Source: Rubellimicrobium aerolatum (lineage in GTDB: Bacteria > Pseudomonadota > Alphaproteobacteria > Rhodobacterales > Rhodobacteraceae). Taken from it: a stretch of DNA of 64,000 nucleotides. Below the pieces are notes generated by a model, which worked only from the letters and a program-made list of their open reading frames with translations, was not told where the DNA came from and did no database searches. The stretch is from the NCBI RefSeq assembly GCF_017872975.1, contig NZ_JAGGJP010000002.1:372001-436000 (forward strand). Direction: 5' to 3'. Below are positions 25,535-34,107 of this stretch, piece after piece (the first letter of the stretch is position 1; each line of letters begins with the position of its first letter). A program made the translations under genes and the position numbers.

Positions 25535-25564
25535 GGGGGCGCCCGCGCGAACGGGCGCCCCCCG
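25535..25564 (-). terminator. Strong hairpin between chvE and gguA
   Basis: GGGGGGCGCCCG (25535-25546), six-base loop, CGGGCGCCCCCC (25553-25564): a perfect 12-base-pair stem ten bases beyond the chvE stop codon. It probably acts as an attenuator and 3' stabiliser, giving more binding-protein than ATPase mRNA. Confidence 0.7.
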
Positions 25565-25574
25565 GAAAGTCAGG

Positions 25575-26639
25575 TCACTGGACCTCTTCGGCCGAGTAGT
25601 AGCCCGAGCCGATGACGATCTCCTCGTAGTTCGAGGCGTCCACGGCCACGGGGACCAGCAGGTAGGACGGCACGACCTTGACGCCGTTGTCGTAGGTCTC
25701 GGTGTCGTTGACCTCGGGCTCCTGGCCTTCCAGGACCGCCTCGACCATGCCCACGGTCACGCGCGCCAGCTCGCGGGTGTCCTTGAACACCGTCGAATAC
25801 TGCTCGCCCGCCATGATCGACTTGACGGACGGCAGCTCGGCGTCCTGCCCGGTCACGACCGGCATCGCCATGTCGCCCGAGCCGTAGCCCACGCCCTTGA
25901 CCGACGACAGGATGCCGATGGACAGGCCGTCATAGGGCGACAGCACGCCATGCAGCGTCTTGTCGCCGTAGTTCGCGGACAGGATGTTGTCCATGCGCGC
26001 CTGGGCGGTGGCGGGGTCCCAGCGCAGGGTGCCGACCACGTCCATGCCCATCTGGCCGGACGGGATCGCCACGTCGCCCGCGTCGATCAGCGGTTGCAGG
26101 ACCGACATCGCGCCGTCGTAGAAGAAGAAGGCGTTGTTGTCGTCCGGGGAGCCGCCGAACAGCTCGACGTTCCAGGGCTTCTGGTCCGGGAACCGCGCCT
26201 TGAGGCCGTCCACGAGCGAGGTCGCCTGGAGCACGCCCACCTGGAAGTTGTCGAAGGTGGCGTAGTAGTTGACGTTCGCGCTGTCGCGGATCAGCCGGTC
26301 GTAGGCGATGACCGGGATGCCGGCGGCGGCCGCGTTCTCGAGGGCCGAGGACAGCGTGGTGCCGTCGATGGCGGCGATCACCAGGGCATCGACGCCCTGC
26401 GAGATCATGTTCTCGATCTGCGACAGCTGCGTCGGGATGTCGTCCTCGGCGTATTGCAGGACGGTGCCGTAGCCGGCGGCCTGGAACTGCTCCTCCATGG
26501 AGCGCCCGTCCGAGATCCAGCGGGCCGAGGACTGCGTGGGCATCGCGATGCCGACGGTGCCCTTGTCCTGGGCGAAGGCGGGGGCGCCGAGGCCCACGGC
26601 AAGGGTGACGGCGGCCAGGGCCGCGGAGACGATCTTCAT
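25575..26639 (-). CDS. chvE: Periplasmic multiple-sugar-binding protein ChvE
   Basis: A 354-residue solute-binding protein with a signal peptide ([20 protein letters not shown], cleaved after AFA). The mature protein is of the ribose/galactose-binding fold: [60 protein letters not shown]. The sequence is close to ChvE/SbpA, which bind galactose, arabinose, xylose and glucose and, in plant-associated relatives, also serve sugar sensing. It is the first gene of the chvE-gguA-gguB-gguC-dehydratase-dehydrogenase operon and lies divergent to gbpR across a 154-base intergenic region with a palindromic operator candidate. Confidence 0.95.
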   Translation of the reverse strand: MKIVSAALAAVTLAVGLGAPAFAQDKGTVGIAMPTQSSARWISDGRSMEEQFQAAGYGTVLQYAEDDIPTQLSQIENMISQGVDALVIAAIDGTTLSSALENAAAAGIPVIAYDRLIRDSANVNYYATFDNFQVGVLQATSLVDGLKARFPDQKPWNVELFGGSPDDNNAFFFYDGAMSVLQPLIDAGDVAIPSGQMGMDVVGTLRWDPATAQARMDNILSANYGDKTLHGVLSPYDGLSIGILSSVKGVGYGSGDMAMPVVTGQDAELPSVKSIMAGEQYSTVFKDTRELARVTVGMVEAVLEGQEPEVNDTETYDNGVKVVPSYLLVPVAVDASNYEEIVIGSGYYSAEEVQ

Positions 26640-26767
26640 TGGTTCCCTCCCATTGCGCCGCGCGACCGTCGCGCGGACGCAGCGAAACGCCGACGGCCCT
26701 CGTCGGGGGCCTCGGCTGGCCGGGAAGATGCCGGGCCTTGCCGGGCAGGTCAAAGGACAATATGCCA

Positions 26768-26781
26768 TGGTATACATACCA
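26768..26781. promoter_or_regulatory. Palindromic operator candidate between chvE and gbpR
   Basis: TGGTAT-AC-ATACCA, a 6+6 palindrome in an AT-rich patch (26757-26795), ends 12 bases before the gbpR start codon and 128 bases upstream of the chvE start. LysR regulators commonly bind such sites, repressing themselves and activating the divergent target. In this arrangement it would be the GbpR autoregulatory or recognition site. Confidence 0.5.
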
Positions 26782-26793
26782 GGACTGATATGA

Positions 26794-27750
26794 ATGGACG
26801 CAACTGTTAACGGTAACAGCCGCTTTCTTCGGCGCGGGCTGAAGATTGTCCACCTCCGCCTCGCCGCCGCCCTGGGCGAGACCGGGGCCATCGGCATCGC
26901 CGCCGCGCGGGTGGGCATCAGCCAGCCTGCCGCCTCCCGCCTCCTCGCCGAGATGGAGGAGATCGCCGGCCGCCCGATCCACCTCCGCTCCGGGCGCGGC
27001 ATCCAGCTCACGCCCGAGGGGGCGGCGCTCGCCCGCCGCGCCGCCCGCGCCCTGGCCGAGATCGGCGCCGCCGAGCGCGAGGTCGCCGACCTCGGGCGCG
27101 GCCTCTCGGGCCATGTGCGCCTGGGCGCCGTCACCGGCCCCGCGCTCGACCGCGTGCTGCCCGCGCTGCGCGCCGCCCGCGTGGCGCTGCCCCTCGTCAC
27201 CACCGAGGTCGTCGTCGCCCCCTCCGACCCGCTCTGCGACCTCCTGCTGTCGGGCGGCGTCGATTTCGCCCTCGCGCGGCTCGCGGGGGGCCGCGACCCG
27301 TCGCTCTTCGACCTCCAGCCGCTCGAGGACGAGCCGGTGAGCCTCCTCGTCCGCCCCGGCCACGCCCTCGCCCGGGCCGGGGCCATCGCGCCCGCCGACC
27401 TCCTCGCCTACGACTGGGTGCTGCCCGAGCCCGGCACCCTCCTCCACCGCACGGTGCTCGAACGCCTGGCGGCCCTCGGCCTGCCGCCGCCGCCCGGCCG
27501 CCTGTCCACCTCCTCGTTCCTCCTCACGCTCGCCATGCTGCGCGAATCGAACGCCATCGCCCCGCTCGCCGCCGCCGTCGCCCGCCGCTTCGCCGCCGGG
27601 CCCGAGGCGGGGCCCGAGGCCGGGCTGGTGGTCCTGCCCATCGACCTCGGCATCGTGGTGCCGACCTACAGCCTCGTCACCCTGCGCGGCGCCCGCCTCA
27701 CCCCCGCCGCCGAGCGGCTGCGCGACCTGATCCAGGCCCAGACCGCCTAG
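26794..27750 (+). CDS. gbpR: LysR-family regulator, GbpR-like
   Basis: A 318-residue transcription factor with an N-terminal winged helix-turn-helix ([20 protein letters not shown], residues about 35-54) and a periplasmic-binding-like effector domain. GbpR in Agrobacterium and Azospirillum is divergent to chvE/sbpA and activates it in the presence of arabinose, galactose or fucose. The same arrangement here supports the name. The ATG at 26794 gives the normal N-terminus; an overlapping ATG at 26790 is out of frame. The sequence is unusually alanine-rich, following the GC content. Confidence 0.85.
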   Translation: MDATVNGNSRFLRRGLKIVHLRLAAALGETGAIGIAAARVGISQPAASRLLAEMEEIAGRPIHLRSGRGIQLTPEGAALARRAARALAEIGAAEREVADLGRGLSGHVRLGAVTGPALDRVLPALRAARVALPLVTTEVVVAPSDPLCDLLLSGGVDFALARLAGGRDPSLFDLQPLEDEPVSLLVRPGHALARAGAIAPADLLAYDWVLPEPGTLLHRTVLERLAALGLPPPPGRLSTSSFLLTLAMLRESNAIAPLAAAVARRFAAGPEAGPEAGLVVLPIDLGIVVPTYSLVTLRGARLTPAAERLRDLIQAQTA

Positions 27751-27828
27751 CCCCGCACCGGGCTTGAAGGCCCCGTCCCTTGGGCGCAGACTGCCGGCCA
27801 AACCAGCACCCGCCCGAGGCCAGATCCC

Positions 27829-29223
27829 ATGGACACGCTCTACGACCGCCAGAACGACCCCCGCGCCGTCATCGAGGCCGACCGCGCCCATGTCTGGCAC
27901 CACCTCGCCCAGCACAAGCCGTTCGAGCCCGGCCCCCACGCCCTCGACCCCCGCATCATGGTCGAGGGGCACGGCCTGCGCGTCTGGGACATCACCGGCA
28001 AGGAATACCTCGACTCCGTCTCGGGCGGCGTCTGGACGACCAACATCGGCTACGGGCGCGAGCGTGTGGCCAACGCCGTGCGCGACAGCATCCTCAAGCT
28101 CTGCTTCTGGGCCGGCGCGCAGGGCACCATCCCCGGCGCGCTCTACGCGGAACGCCTGATCGAGAAGATGCCCGGCCTGTCCCGCGTCTACTACGCCAAC
28201 AGCGGGAGCGAGGCCAACGAGAAGGCCTGGAAGATGGTCCGCCAGATCAGCCACAAGCACCACGGCGGCCGCAAGTCCAAGATCCTCTACCGCGACCGCG
28301 ACTACCACGGCACGACCCTCGCCGCCCTCTCCGCCGGCGGCCAGCAGGAGCGGAACGCCATGTACGGCCCCTTCGCGCCCGGCTTCGTGCAGGTGCCCCA
28401 CTGCCTCGAATACCGCGCCGGGGAGCTGGCGGGCGAAGGCTACGGCGAACGCGCCGCCGCCCAGATCGAGGAGGTGATCCTCCGCGAAGGCCCCGACACC
28501 ATCGGCGCGCTCTGCCTCGAACCCATCACCGCCGGCGGCGGCATCATCGTCCCGCCCCAAGGCTACTGGGAACGCGTGCAGGAGCTCTGCCGCCGCTACG
28601 ACATCCTCCTCCACATCGACGAGGTCGTCTGCGGCTTCGGCCGCACCGGCACCTGGTTCGGCTACCAGCAATATGGGCTGCAACCCGACATCGTGACCAT
28701 GGCCAAGGGCGTCGCCTCCGGCTACGCCGCCATCTCGGCTTGCGTCACGACCGAGGCCGTCTTCGACCAGTTCAAGGACGACACGGACCGTCTCGGCTAC
28801 TTCCGCGACATCTCCACCTTCGGCGGCTGCACCGCCGGCCCCGCCGCCGCGCTGGAGGTCCTCGCGATCACCGAGGAGGAGAACCTCCTCGCCAACTCCA
28901 CCCGCATGGGCGCCTATCTCTCATCCCAGCTCCAAACCCTCATGTCCCGCCACCCCGCCATCGGCGAGGTCCGCGGCCTCGGCCTCTTCCAGGGCGCCGA
29001 GCTGGTCGCCGACCCCACCACCCGCGAGCCCCTCCCCGAGAAGCAGGTGCAAGCCATCGTCGCCGACTGCCTCGCCCAGGGCGTCATCATCGGCGCGAGC
29101 AACCGCTCGATGCCCGGCTTCAACAACACGCTGCTGTTCGCTCCGGCGCTAATCGCGACGGAGGGGGATATTGATCAGATCGTGAACGCGGTGGATGGGG
29201 CGATTGGACGGGTGGTGGGGTGA
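27829..29223 (+). CDS. tpa: Taurine--pyruvate aminotransferase (class III)
   Basis: A 464-residue PLP enzyme. The N-terminus DRAHVWHHLAQHKPFE and the segments VYYANSGSEANEKAWKMVRQ, YRDRDYHGTTLAALSAGGQQ, HIDEVVCGFGRTGTWFGYQQ and MAKGVASGYAAISACVT (with the PLP lysine) agree with taurine:pyruvate aminotransferase, which yields sulfoacetaldehyde and alanine. Other class III omega-aminotransferases are possible. The usual partner xsc is not in the window, but pta and ackA, able to use the acetyl phosphate Xsc would make, lie 1.7 kb downstream. It is a single gene 78 bases after gbpR. Confidence 0.8.
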   Translation: MDTLYDRQNDPRAVIEADRAHVWHHLAQHKPFEPGPHALDPRIMVEGHGLRVWDITGKEYLDSVSGGVWTTNIGYGRERVANAVRDSILKLCFWAGAQGTIPGALYAERLIEKMPGLSRVYYANSGSEANEKAWKMVRQISHKHHGGRKSKILYRDRDYHGTTLAALSAGGQQERNAMYGPFAPGFVQVPHCLEYRAGELAGEGYGERAAAQIEEVILREGPDTIGALCLEPITAGGGIIVPPQGYWERVQELCRRYDILLHIDEVVCGFGRTGTWFGYQQYGLQPDIVTMAKGVASGYAAISACVTTEAVFDQFKDDTDRLGYFRDISTFGGCTAGPAAALEVLAITEEENLLANSTRMGAYLSSQLQTLMSRHPAIGEVRGLGLFQGAELVADPTTREPLPEKQVQAIVADCLAQGVIIGASNRSMPGFNNTLLFAPALIATEGDIDQIVNAVDGAIGRVVG

Positions 29224-29246
29224 GGCGAGAGTCTGATTCTACCTAA

Positions 29247-29939
29247 TCAATCTTCATAGTCGTCGGGTTTAGGGAGCTGTTTGACCTCGTCGGGAGGGGG
29301 GAGTTGGCTATACTGCTCAGTCCTCCCCCTTGCTATACCTGCAATCTCGCGGATGCGGTCCGTAAGTGGCTTTACGTCATCACCGAATTTCCCGGCTACC
29401 TCGCCTACATCACTCACCCCTCCAAGGATCACATCGAAGAGTCCCTTAGGCTGGTTTAGTTGCTTCTCAATAGCGTTAATCCTGTTAAGGAGACGCCTCT
29501 TGTGGGCATCATCAAACAGACTTGACGCAAGAATGATTCTTCGCATCTCACCGCAAAGCGTGAAAACTCTAGCTTTATCGTCGGCGTTCAACTCAAACGT
29601 CGGGGTTACATCCAACAGGTCCGACTCGGCTTCTGCTTTCTCTCGGTCCTCGGCAGCTTCACTTTCTCGGGTTTCCAGAAAATCCAGATAGCCTGCTAGG
29701 CGACTAAGATAAGTAAGCGCCTTTTCGGGCTCTTGTCGTTGAACGCATTTTTCCAGATCATCAATAATCGAGGATATGGCTTGCCTGTCACTTTCGGGCA
29801 GAGAAGAGGCATATCCTTTAATCCTATACACAGACCTAAAATCTACCTCTTTTCTCCCCAAATGTTCATCAAGTTCGTTTTTAAGATACCAAGCGTGCAA
29901 ATGAGTGCTCCGCGCATTGATAGGCCACGTGGCTCGCAT
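29247..29939 (-). CDS. Hypothetical protein, AT-rich orphan
   Basis: A 230-residue protein without signal peptide or membrane segment that I do not recognise. It is mostly charged and helical: a central stretch ETRESEAAEDREKAEAESDL could form a coiled coil, and the C-terminus is proline-rich (LPPPDEVKQLPKPDDYED). Base composition is very unlike the neighbours, about 45% GC in bases 29761-29820 against roughly 70% around it, and codons ending in A or T are frequent. This indicates recent acquisition. It lies between tpa and a repeat element followed by a ParDE pair. A role in defence or an integrated fragment is possible, without evidence. Confidence 0.7.
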   Translation of the reverse strand: MRATWPINARSTHLHAWYLKNELDEHLGRKEVDFRSVYRIKGYASSLPESDRQAISSIIDDLEKCVQRQEPEKALTYLSRLAGYLDFLETRESEAAEDREKAEAESDLLDVTPTFELNADDKARVFTLCGEMRRIILASSLFDDAHKRRLLNRINAIEKQLNQPKGLFDVILGGVSDVGEVAGKFGDDVKPLTDRIREIAGIARGRTEQYSQLPPPDEVKQLPKPDDYED

Positions 29940-30050
29940 CTACAAACCTTTCGGCGAAAAGCAAGCTGGATTGATATGCTGAAAGAACTTTCTCCGGTCC
30001 CTAAACCCGCTTCAACATGGCCATCGACCCATGCAGCAGGTGTAAGCAAG

Positions 30051-30100
30051 CGTAGGGTGGGTGGTTCTTCTCCGCGAAGCGGAGGTCACCCACCACCCCA
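30051..30100. repeat. GTAGGGTGGG-type palindromic repeat, copy 1
   Basis: CGTAGGGTGGGTGG, then an inner CTCCGC-GAA-GCGGAG hairpin, then CACCCACCACCC. The outer GGTGGGTG and CACCCACC arms pair. Related units are at 53265-53288 and 54157-54179. It resembles widespread REP-like sequences of proteobacteria. Confidence 0.6.
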
Positions 30101-30146
30101 CACCATAGAGCAGCGCACGAACCCGCCCGCAATCGGCGAAACCACC

Positions 30147-30461
30147 CTACTCCCCCAGCCGCCTCGGCAAATCCATCGCCCCGTGCAGTACGGCCACGAC
30201 GACGACCTCCTCGGCGACCTCCTCCCAGACGACCACATGCGCGCCGACCCGCGCGAACATCTGCCTCTCGGGCATCCGCTCGCCCCAGACCTTGCGGCAA
30301 CTCCGCCCGATCAGCGCGTCCTCGGCGATCCGTCCGAAGGCGTCGATCAGGTCGGCCTCATAGGCCTCCGCCTGCCGGGGGCCAAAGCGATCCAGGGTCC
30401 AGGCGAAGATGTCGACAAGGCTCGCCTCGACCTCGGGATCGACCCGCAGGACGCGCGTCAC
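30147..30461 (-). CDS. ParE/RelE-family toxin
   Basis: A 104-residue protein of the ParE toxin family: RVDPEVEASLVDIFAWTLDR, FGPRQAEAYEADLIDAFGRI, and MPERQMFARVGAHVVVWEEV before the C-terminal VAVLHGAMDLPRRL. ParE toxins poison DNA gyrase; RelE toxins cut mRNA. The ParE assignment follows from the partner. Translation starts at GTG 30461, which overlaps the antitoxin stop (GTGA), the usual coupled arrangement. It is the second gene of a two-gene module near acquired DNA. Confidence 0.85.
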   Translation of the reverse strand: MTRVLRVDPEVEASLVDIFAWTLDRFGPRQAEAYEADLIDAFGRIAEDALIGRSCRKVWGERMPERQMFARVGAHVVVWEEVAEEVVVVAVLHGAMDLPRRLGE

Positions 30462-30745
30462 TCCGCCGCCTTGGCGGCCTGGCGGGCCTCGTGGGCGGCG
30501 CGGGCCGTGCGGAAGGCCCGACGCACCACCTCCTCGCCGGTTCCTGGCGCCCGCTCGCCCGCGACGGCCCGTTCGTGCGCCCGGTGGAGCCGCTCCGCGA
30601 GCGCGTCCATGCGCGCTTCGTCGTCCTCCAGCAGCCGCACCCCGGCCCGGATCGCCTCGCTCGCGTTCTGATAGCGGCCCTTCGCCACCAGCCCGTCCAC
30701 CACCCCCGCGAGATGATCCGTCAGCACCACGTTCCGAGTCGGCAT
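30458..30745 (-). CDS. ParD-family antitoxin
   Basis: A 95-residue protein. The N-terminal ribbon-helix-helix MPTRNVVLTDHLAGVVDGLV then AKGRYQNASEAIRAGVRLLE is typical of ParD. The charged C-terminal tail should wrap the toxin. It neutralises the neighbouring ParE-like toxin and represses its own promoter. A TTGGCA-N5-TGCCAA palindrome (30764-30780) lies 19 bases upstream of the start codon, consistent with an autoregulatory site. Confidence 0.88.
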   Translation of the reverse strand: MPTRNVVLTDHLAGVVDGLVAKGRYQNASEAIRAGVRLLEDDEARMDALAERLHRAHERAVAGERAPGTGEEVVRRAFRTARAAHEARQAAKAAE

Positions 30746-30763
30746 CGCACCCTCCCTGATCCA

Positions 30764-30780
30764 TTGGCAATATATGCCAA
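30764..30780. promoter_or_regulatory. Operator candidate for the parDE module
   Basis: TTGGCA-ATATA-TGCCAA, perfect six-base arms with an AT-only centre, 19-35 bases upstream of the antitoxin start. The position overlaps the expected promoter and fits binding by the ribbon-helix-helix antitoxin. Confidence 0.55.
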
Positions 30781-30936
30781 CCTCCCGACGAGTCCACAGG
30801 CGGGGCGGGCGGCCCGCCTCACGACGGTCACGCCCGCGACCCAGCCCCACCCCCTTCCGCGACACGAAGCCCCCCCGCCCTTGGCCTTCCCCGCCCCGCG
30901 CCCTAGCCTCCCCCCGACCCCAAAGGGACCGCGCCC

Positions 30937-31896
30937 ATGACCACCGACGACCACCCCTTCCTGTCCCGTGTGCCCCCCCACGCGCCCGCCGCCCTCCTCG
31001 CCCAGGCGCGCGGCCTCCCCCCGCCGCGCGTCGCCCTCGTCAACGCCGGGGCCGCCACCCCCCTCCAGGGCCTCCGCGAAGCCTGCGACGCCGGCCTCGC
31101 CGAGCCGATCCTGCTGGGCGAGCCCATCAAGATCCACGCCGCCGCCGAACGGATCGGTTGGGACATCCGCCCCTTCCGCCTCGTCGCCGCGCCGGGCGAA
31201 TCCGCCGCCCCCCGCGCCGCCCAACTGGCCGTGGCGGGAGAGGCCGACGCCATCATGAAAGGCCAGATCCACACCTCGACCTTCCTCAAGGGCCTCCTGC
31301 CCTCGGCCATGGGCCTGCGCGACAAGGGCGCGACCTGCGGCCACGTCTTCCACGTCACCGTGCCGGGCTCCGACCGGCCGCTGTTCCTGACCGACGCCGC
31401 GCTCAACGTCGCCCCCGACCTCGCCACCCGGCAGGCCTGCCTCGCCCATGCCGTGCGCCTCGCGGAACTGACCGGCACCGCCCAGCCCCATTGCGGCCTC
31501 CTCGCGCCGTCCGAGGACGTGACCGCCGCCGTCCCCTGCACGGGCGAGGCCGCCGCCATCGCCGCCTGGGCCAAGGGCGCGCTGCGGCAGGCGGTGGTCG
31601 AAGGCCCCCTCGCCCTCGACCTGATGCTGTCCCGCCGCGCCGCCGAGGTGAAGGGCGTGGCCTCCCGCATCGCGGGCCGCGTGGACGTGATCCTCGTGCC
31701 CGAGCTCAACGCAGGCAACGCGCTCTTCAAGCTGATGACCCTCGGCATGGGGGCCTGCGCGGGCGGCGTGGTCATGGGCGCGCGGGTGCCGATCCTGCTC
31801 ACCTCGCGCGGGCAGGGCGCGCCCGACCGCATCGCCTCCGCTGCGCTCGGCGCCATCCTCGCCGCCGAGGCCCGGTCGAGGCGGGCCGCCGCATGA
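30937..31896 (+). CDS. pta: Phosphate acetyltransferase (short Pta/Ptb family)
   Basis: A 319-residue enzyme of the phosphate acetyl/butyryltransferase family. It shows EADAIMKGQIHTSTFLKGLL, FHVTVPGSDRPLFLTDAALN and a C-terminal VPELNAGNALFKLMTLGMGA motif with GGVVMGARVPILLTSRG. It interconverts acetyl-CoA and acetyl phosphate in the cytoplasm. It is the short single-domain form, lacking the N-terminal regulatory domain of enteric Pta. Its stop overlaps the start of ackA by four bases (ATGA). Butyryl-CoA is an alternative substrate, but the ackA partner favours acetyl-CoA. Confidence 0.88.
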   Translation: MTTDDHPFLSRVPPHAPAALLAQARGLPPPRVALVNAGAATPLQGLREACDAGLAEPILLGEPIKIHAAAERIGWDIRPFRLVAAPGESAAPRAAQLAVAGEADAIMKGQIHTSTFLKGLLPSAMGLRDKGATCGHVFHVTVPGSDRPLFLTDAALNVAPDLATRQACLAHAVRLAELTGTAQPHCGLLAPSEDVTAAVPCTGEAAAIAAWAKGALRQAVVEGPLALDLMLSRRAAEVKGVASRIAGRVDVILVPELNAGNALFKLMTLGMGACAGGVVMGARVPILLTSRGQGAPDRIASAALGAILAAEARSRRAAA

Positions 31897-32966
31897 TCCT
31901 CGTCGTCAACGCCGGCTCCTCCTCCGTCAAGGTCGCGCTCTTCACCCCCACCCTGCGCGAGGTCCTGCGCGGCTCCGTCACCGAGATCGGCGCCACGGGC
32001 GAGTTGACCCTCGGCCCCGCCCGCCAGCCCGTCCGCGCCACCGACCACGGCGCGGCGCTGGCCTACCTCCTCGCCATGCTGGCCGCGTCCGGCCACCCGG
32101 CCCAGAACCTCACCGCCGCCGCCCACCGCGTCGTCCACGGCGGCGCGACCCTCACCGCCCCGCGCTTCCTCGACGACGCGACGCTCGCCGAAATCGAGGC
32201 CTGCGTCCCCCTTGCCCCCCTCCACAACCCCGCGAACCTCCAGGGCATCCGCGCCCTCCAGCGCCTCGCCCCCGACCTCCCCCAGGTCGCGAGCTTCGAC
32301 ACCGCCTTCCATTCGACCGTCCCCCCGGTCGAATCCACCTACGCCCTCCCCGCTCCCCTGCGCGACGGGGGCCTCCGCCGCTACGGCTTCCACGGCCTCA
32401 GCTACGCCGCCCTTGCGTCCCACCTGCGCGACCGCAACGAACTCCCCCGCCGCCTCCTCGCCTTCCACCTCGGCAACGGCGCCTCCGCCTGCGCCCTCCT
32501 CGACGGCGCGTCCGTGGCCACGACCATGGGCTACTCCCCCCTCGACGGCCTCGTGATGGGCACCCGCACGGGGAGCATCGACGGCATGGCCGTCCTTGCC
32601 ATCGCCCGCACCCAAGGCATCGAGGCCACCGAGACCCTCCTCAACCGCGCTTCCGGCCTGAAGGCCCTCGCCGGCACCTCCGACATGAGAACGCTGCTGG
32701 CCCGCGACGACGCCGAGGCCCGCTTCGCCATCGACCACTTCTGCCATTGGGCCATCCGCCAGGGCGCGGGCCTCGCCGCCGCGCTGGGCGGCCTCGACGC
32801 CCTCGCCTTCACCGGCGGCATCGGAGAGAACGCCACCCCCATCCGCACCCGCATCGCCCAGGGCCTCGCCTTCCTCAACCCGCAGGCCCCCACCCACGTC
32901 GTCCCCGCGCAGGAGGAGCGCCAGATCGCCGCCGACGCGTCGGCCCTCCTCCCCTTGCCGTCCTGA
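31893..32966 (+). CDS. ackA: Acetate kinase
   Basis: A 357-residue ASKHA-fold kinase. The phosphate motif ILVVNAGSSSVKVALF opens the protein. HRVVHGG, ASFDTAFHSTVPPVESTYAL, RRYGFHGLSYAALASHLRDR, LAFHLGNGASACALLDG and LAFTGGIGENATPIR are all diagnostic. It makes ATP from acetyl phosphate, or the reverse. Length is somewhat short for the family (usually about 400). The ATG at 31893 overlaps the pta stop, so the two are coupled; the frame open upstream of it is a shadow of pta. Confidence 0.92.
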   Translation: MILVVNAGSSSVKVALFTPTLREVLRGSVTEIGATGELTLGPARQPVRATDHGAALAYLLAMLAASGHPAQNLTAAAHRVVHGGATLTAPRFLDDATLAEIEACVPLAPLHNPANLQGIRALQRLAPDLPQVASFDTAFHSTVPPVESTYALPAPLRDGGLRRYGFHGLSYAALASHLRDRNELPRRLLAFHLGNGASACALLDGASVATTMGYSPLDGLVMGTRTGSIDGMAVLAIARTQGIEATETLLNRASGLKALAGTSDMRTLLARDDAEARFAIDHFCHWAIRQGAGLAAALGGLDALAFTGGIGENATPIRTRIAQGLAFLNPQAPTHVVPAQEERQIAADASALLPLPS

Positions 32967-32991
32967 CCGGCCCGCGCTACGCCCCCGCCCC

Positions 32992-34071
32992 ATGACCGTC
33001 GCCGCCCTCTACGACGCCCGCGCCCGCGAGGGCCGCCTCGCGCCCGACCCCGGCCAGCGCGCCACCCTCCCCGCCCTCGACCGCCTGCGGACGGACCTCC
33101 TCCAGCCCCCGCGCCGGAGCCTCTTCCGCAAGCCCCGCCCCGTGCGTGGTCTCTACCTCTGGGGCGACGTGGGGCGCGGCAAGTCCATGCTGATGGACCT
33201 CGCCCTGCAATCCATGGGCGAGGCCGTCCCCACCCGCCGCCAGCACTTCCACGCCTTCATGCAGTGGGTCCAGGCCGCCCTCGCCCGCGCCCGGCAGACC
33301 GGCACCGACGACGCCATCCTCCCCGTCGCCGACGAGATCGCCGCCACCGCCCGCCTCCTCGCCCTGGACGAGATGCAGGTGACCGACATCGCCGACGCGA
33401 TGATCCTGGGTCGCCTGTTCCAGCGCCTCTGGTCGCAGGGCGTCACCCTCCTGACCACCTCCAACCGCCCGCCCTTCGACCTTTACAAGGACGGCCTCAA
33501 CCGCGCGCTCTTCCTGCCCTTCATCGCGATGATCGAGGCCGAGTGCGACGTGGTGGAGCTCGCCTCCCCCACCGACCACCGCCAGGGCCGCCTCCAGGGC
33601 GCGCCGCGCTACTTCTGCCCCGTGGACGCCGCATCCCGCGCCGCCATGGCCGCCATCTGGGCCGACCTCACCGGCGGGCAGGCCCAGCCCACCACCCTCC
33701 GCGTCTACGGCCGCGACGTGGAGATCCCGGCCTTCCACGACGGCTGCGCCCGCGCCACCTTCTACGACCTGTGCGGCCGCCCCCTCGGCCCCGCCGACTA
33801 CCTCGCGCTCGCCGCCGCCGCCCGCGTCCTCCTCATCGACGAGATCCCGCGCCTCGGCTCCGAGAACTTCAACCAGGCCCGACGCTTCGTCACCCTCATC
33901 GACGCCCTCTACGAGGCGCGCGTCACCCTCATCGCCGCCGCTGCCGCCCCCCCCGACCGCCTCTATGTCGAGGGCGAAGGCTCCTTCGAGTTCGCCCGCA
34001 CCGCGTCCCGCCTCATGGAGATGCAAGCCGCCGACTGGGGCCGTCTGGCGGACGCCCCCGACGCGCAGTAA
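32992..34071 (+). CDS. zapE: AFG1/ZapE-family ATPase
   Basis: A 359-residue P-loop ATPase. Walker A is LYLWGDVGRGKSMLMD (near residue 55), followed by RQHFHAFMQWVQAAL, the Walker B LLALDEMQVTDIADAMILGR and TLLTTSNRPPFDLYKDGLNR. In Escherichia coli ZapE destabilises FtsZ rings under stress; the mitochondrial homologue AFG1 helps degrade respiratory subunits. It begins 25 bases after ackA in the same direction but has no obvious functional link. Length is normal. Confidence 0.9.
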   Translation: MTVAALYDARAREGRLAPDPGQRATLPALDRLRTDLLQPPRRSLFRKPRPVRGLYLWGDVGRGKSMLMDLALQSMGEAVPTRRQHFHAFMQWVQAALARARQTGTDDAILPVADEIAATARLLALDEMQVTDIADAMILGRLFQRLWSQGVTLLTTSNRPPFDLYKDGLNRALFLPFIAMIEAECDVVELASPTDHRQGRLQGAPRYFCPVDAASRAAMAAIWADLTGGQAQPTTLRVYGRDVEIPAFHDGCARATFYDLCGRPLGPADYLALAAAARVLLIDEIPRLGSENFNQARRFVTLIDALYEARVTLIAAAAAPPDRLYVEGEGSFEFARTASRLMEMQAADWGRLADAPDAQ

Positions 34072-34107
34072 AAGGGCCCCGCCAACCCCAAACCGGAGCC
34101 CCTCCCC

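Noticed and set aside
25930-28683. A 917-codon minus-strand frame
   Set aside because: It crosses gbpR, the chvE region and tpa in the wrong frame or strand.
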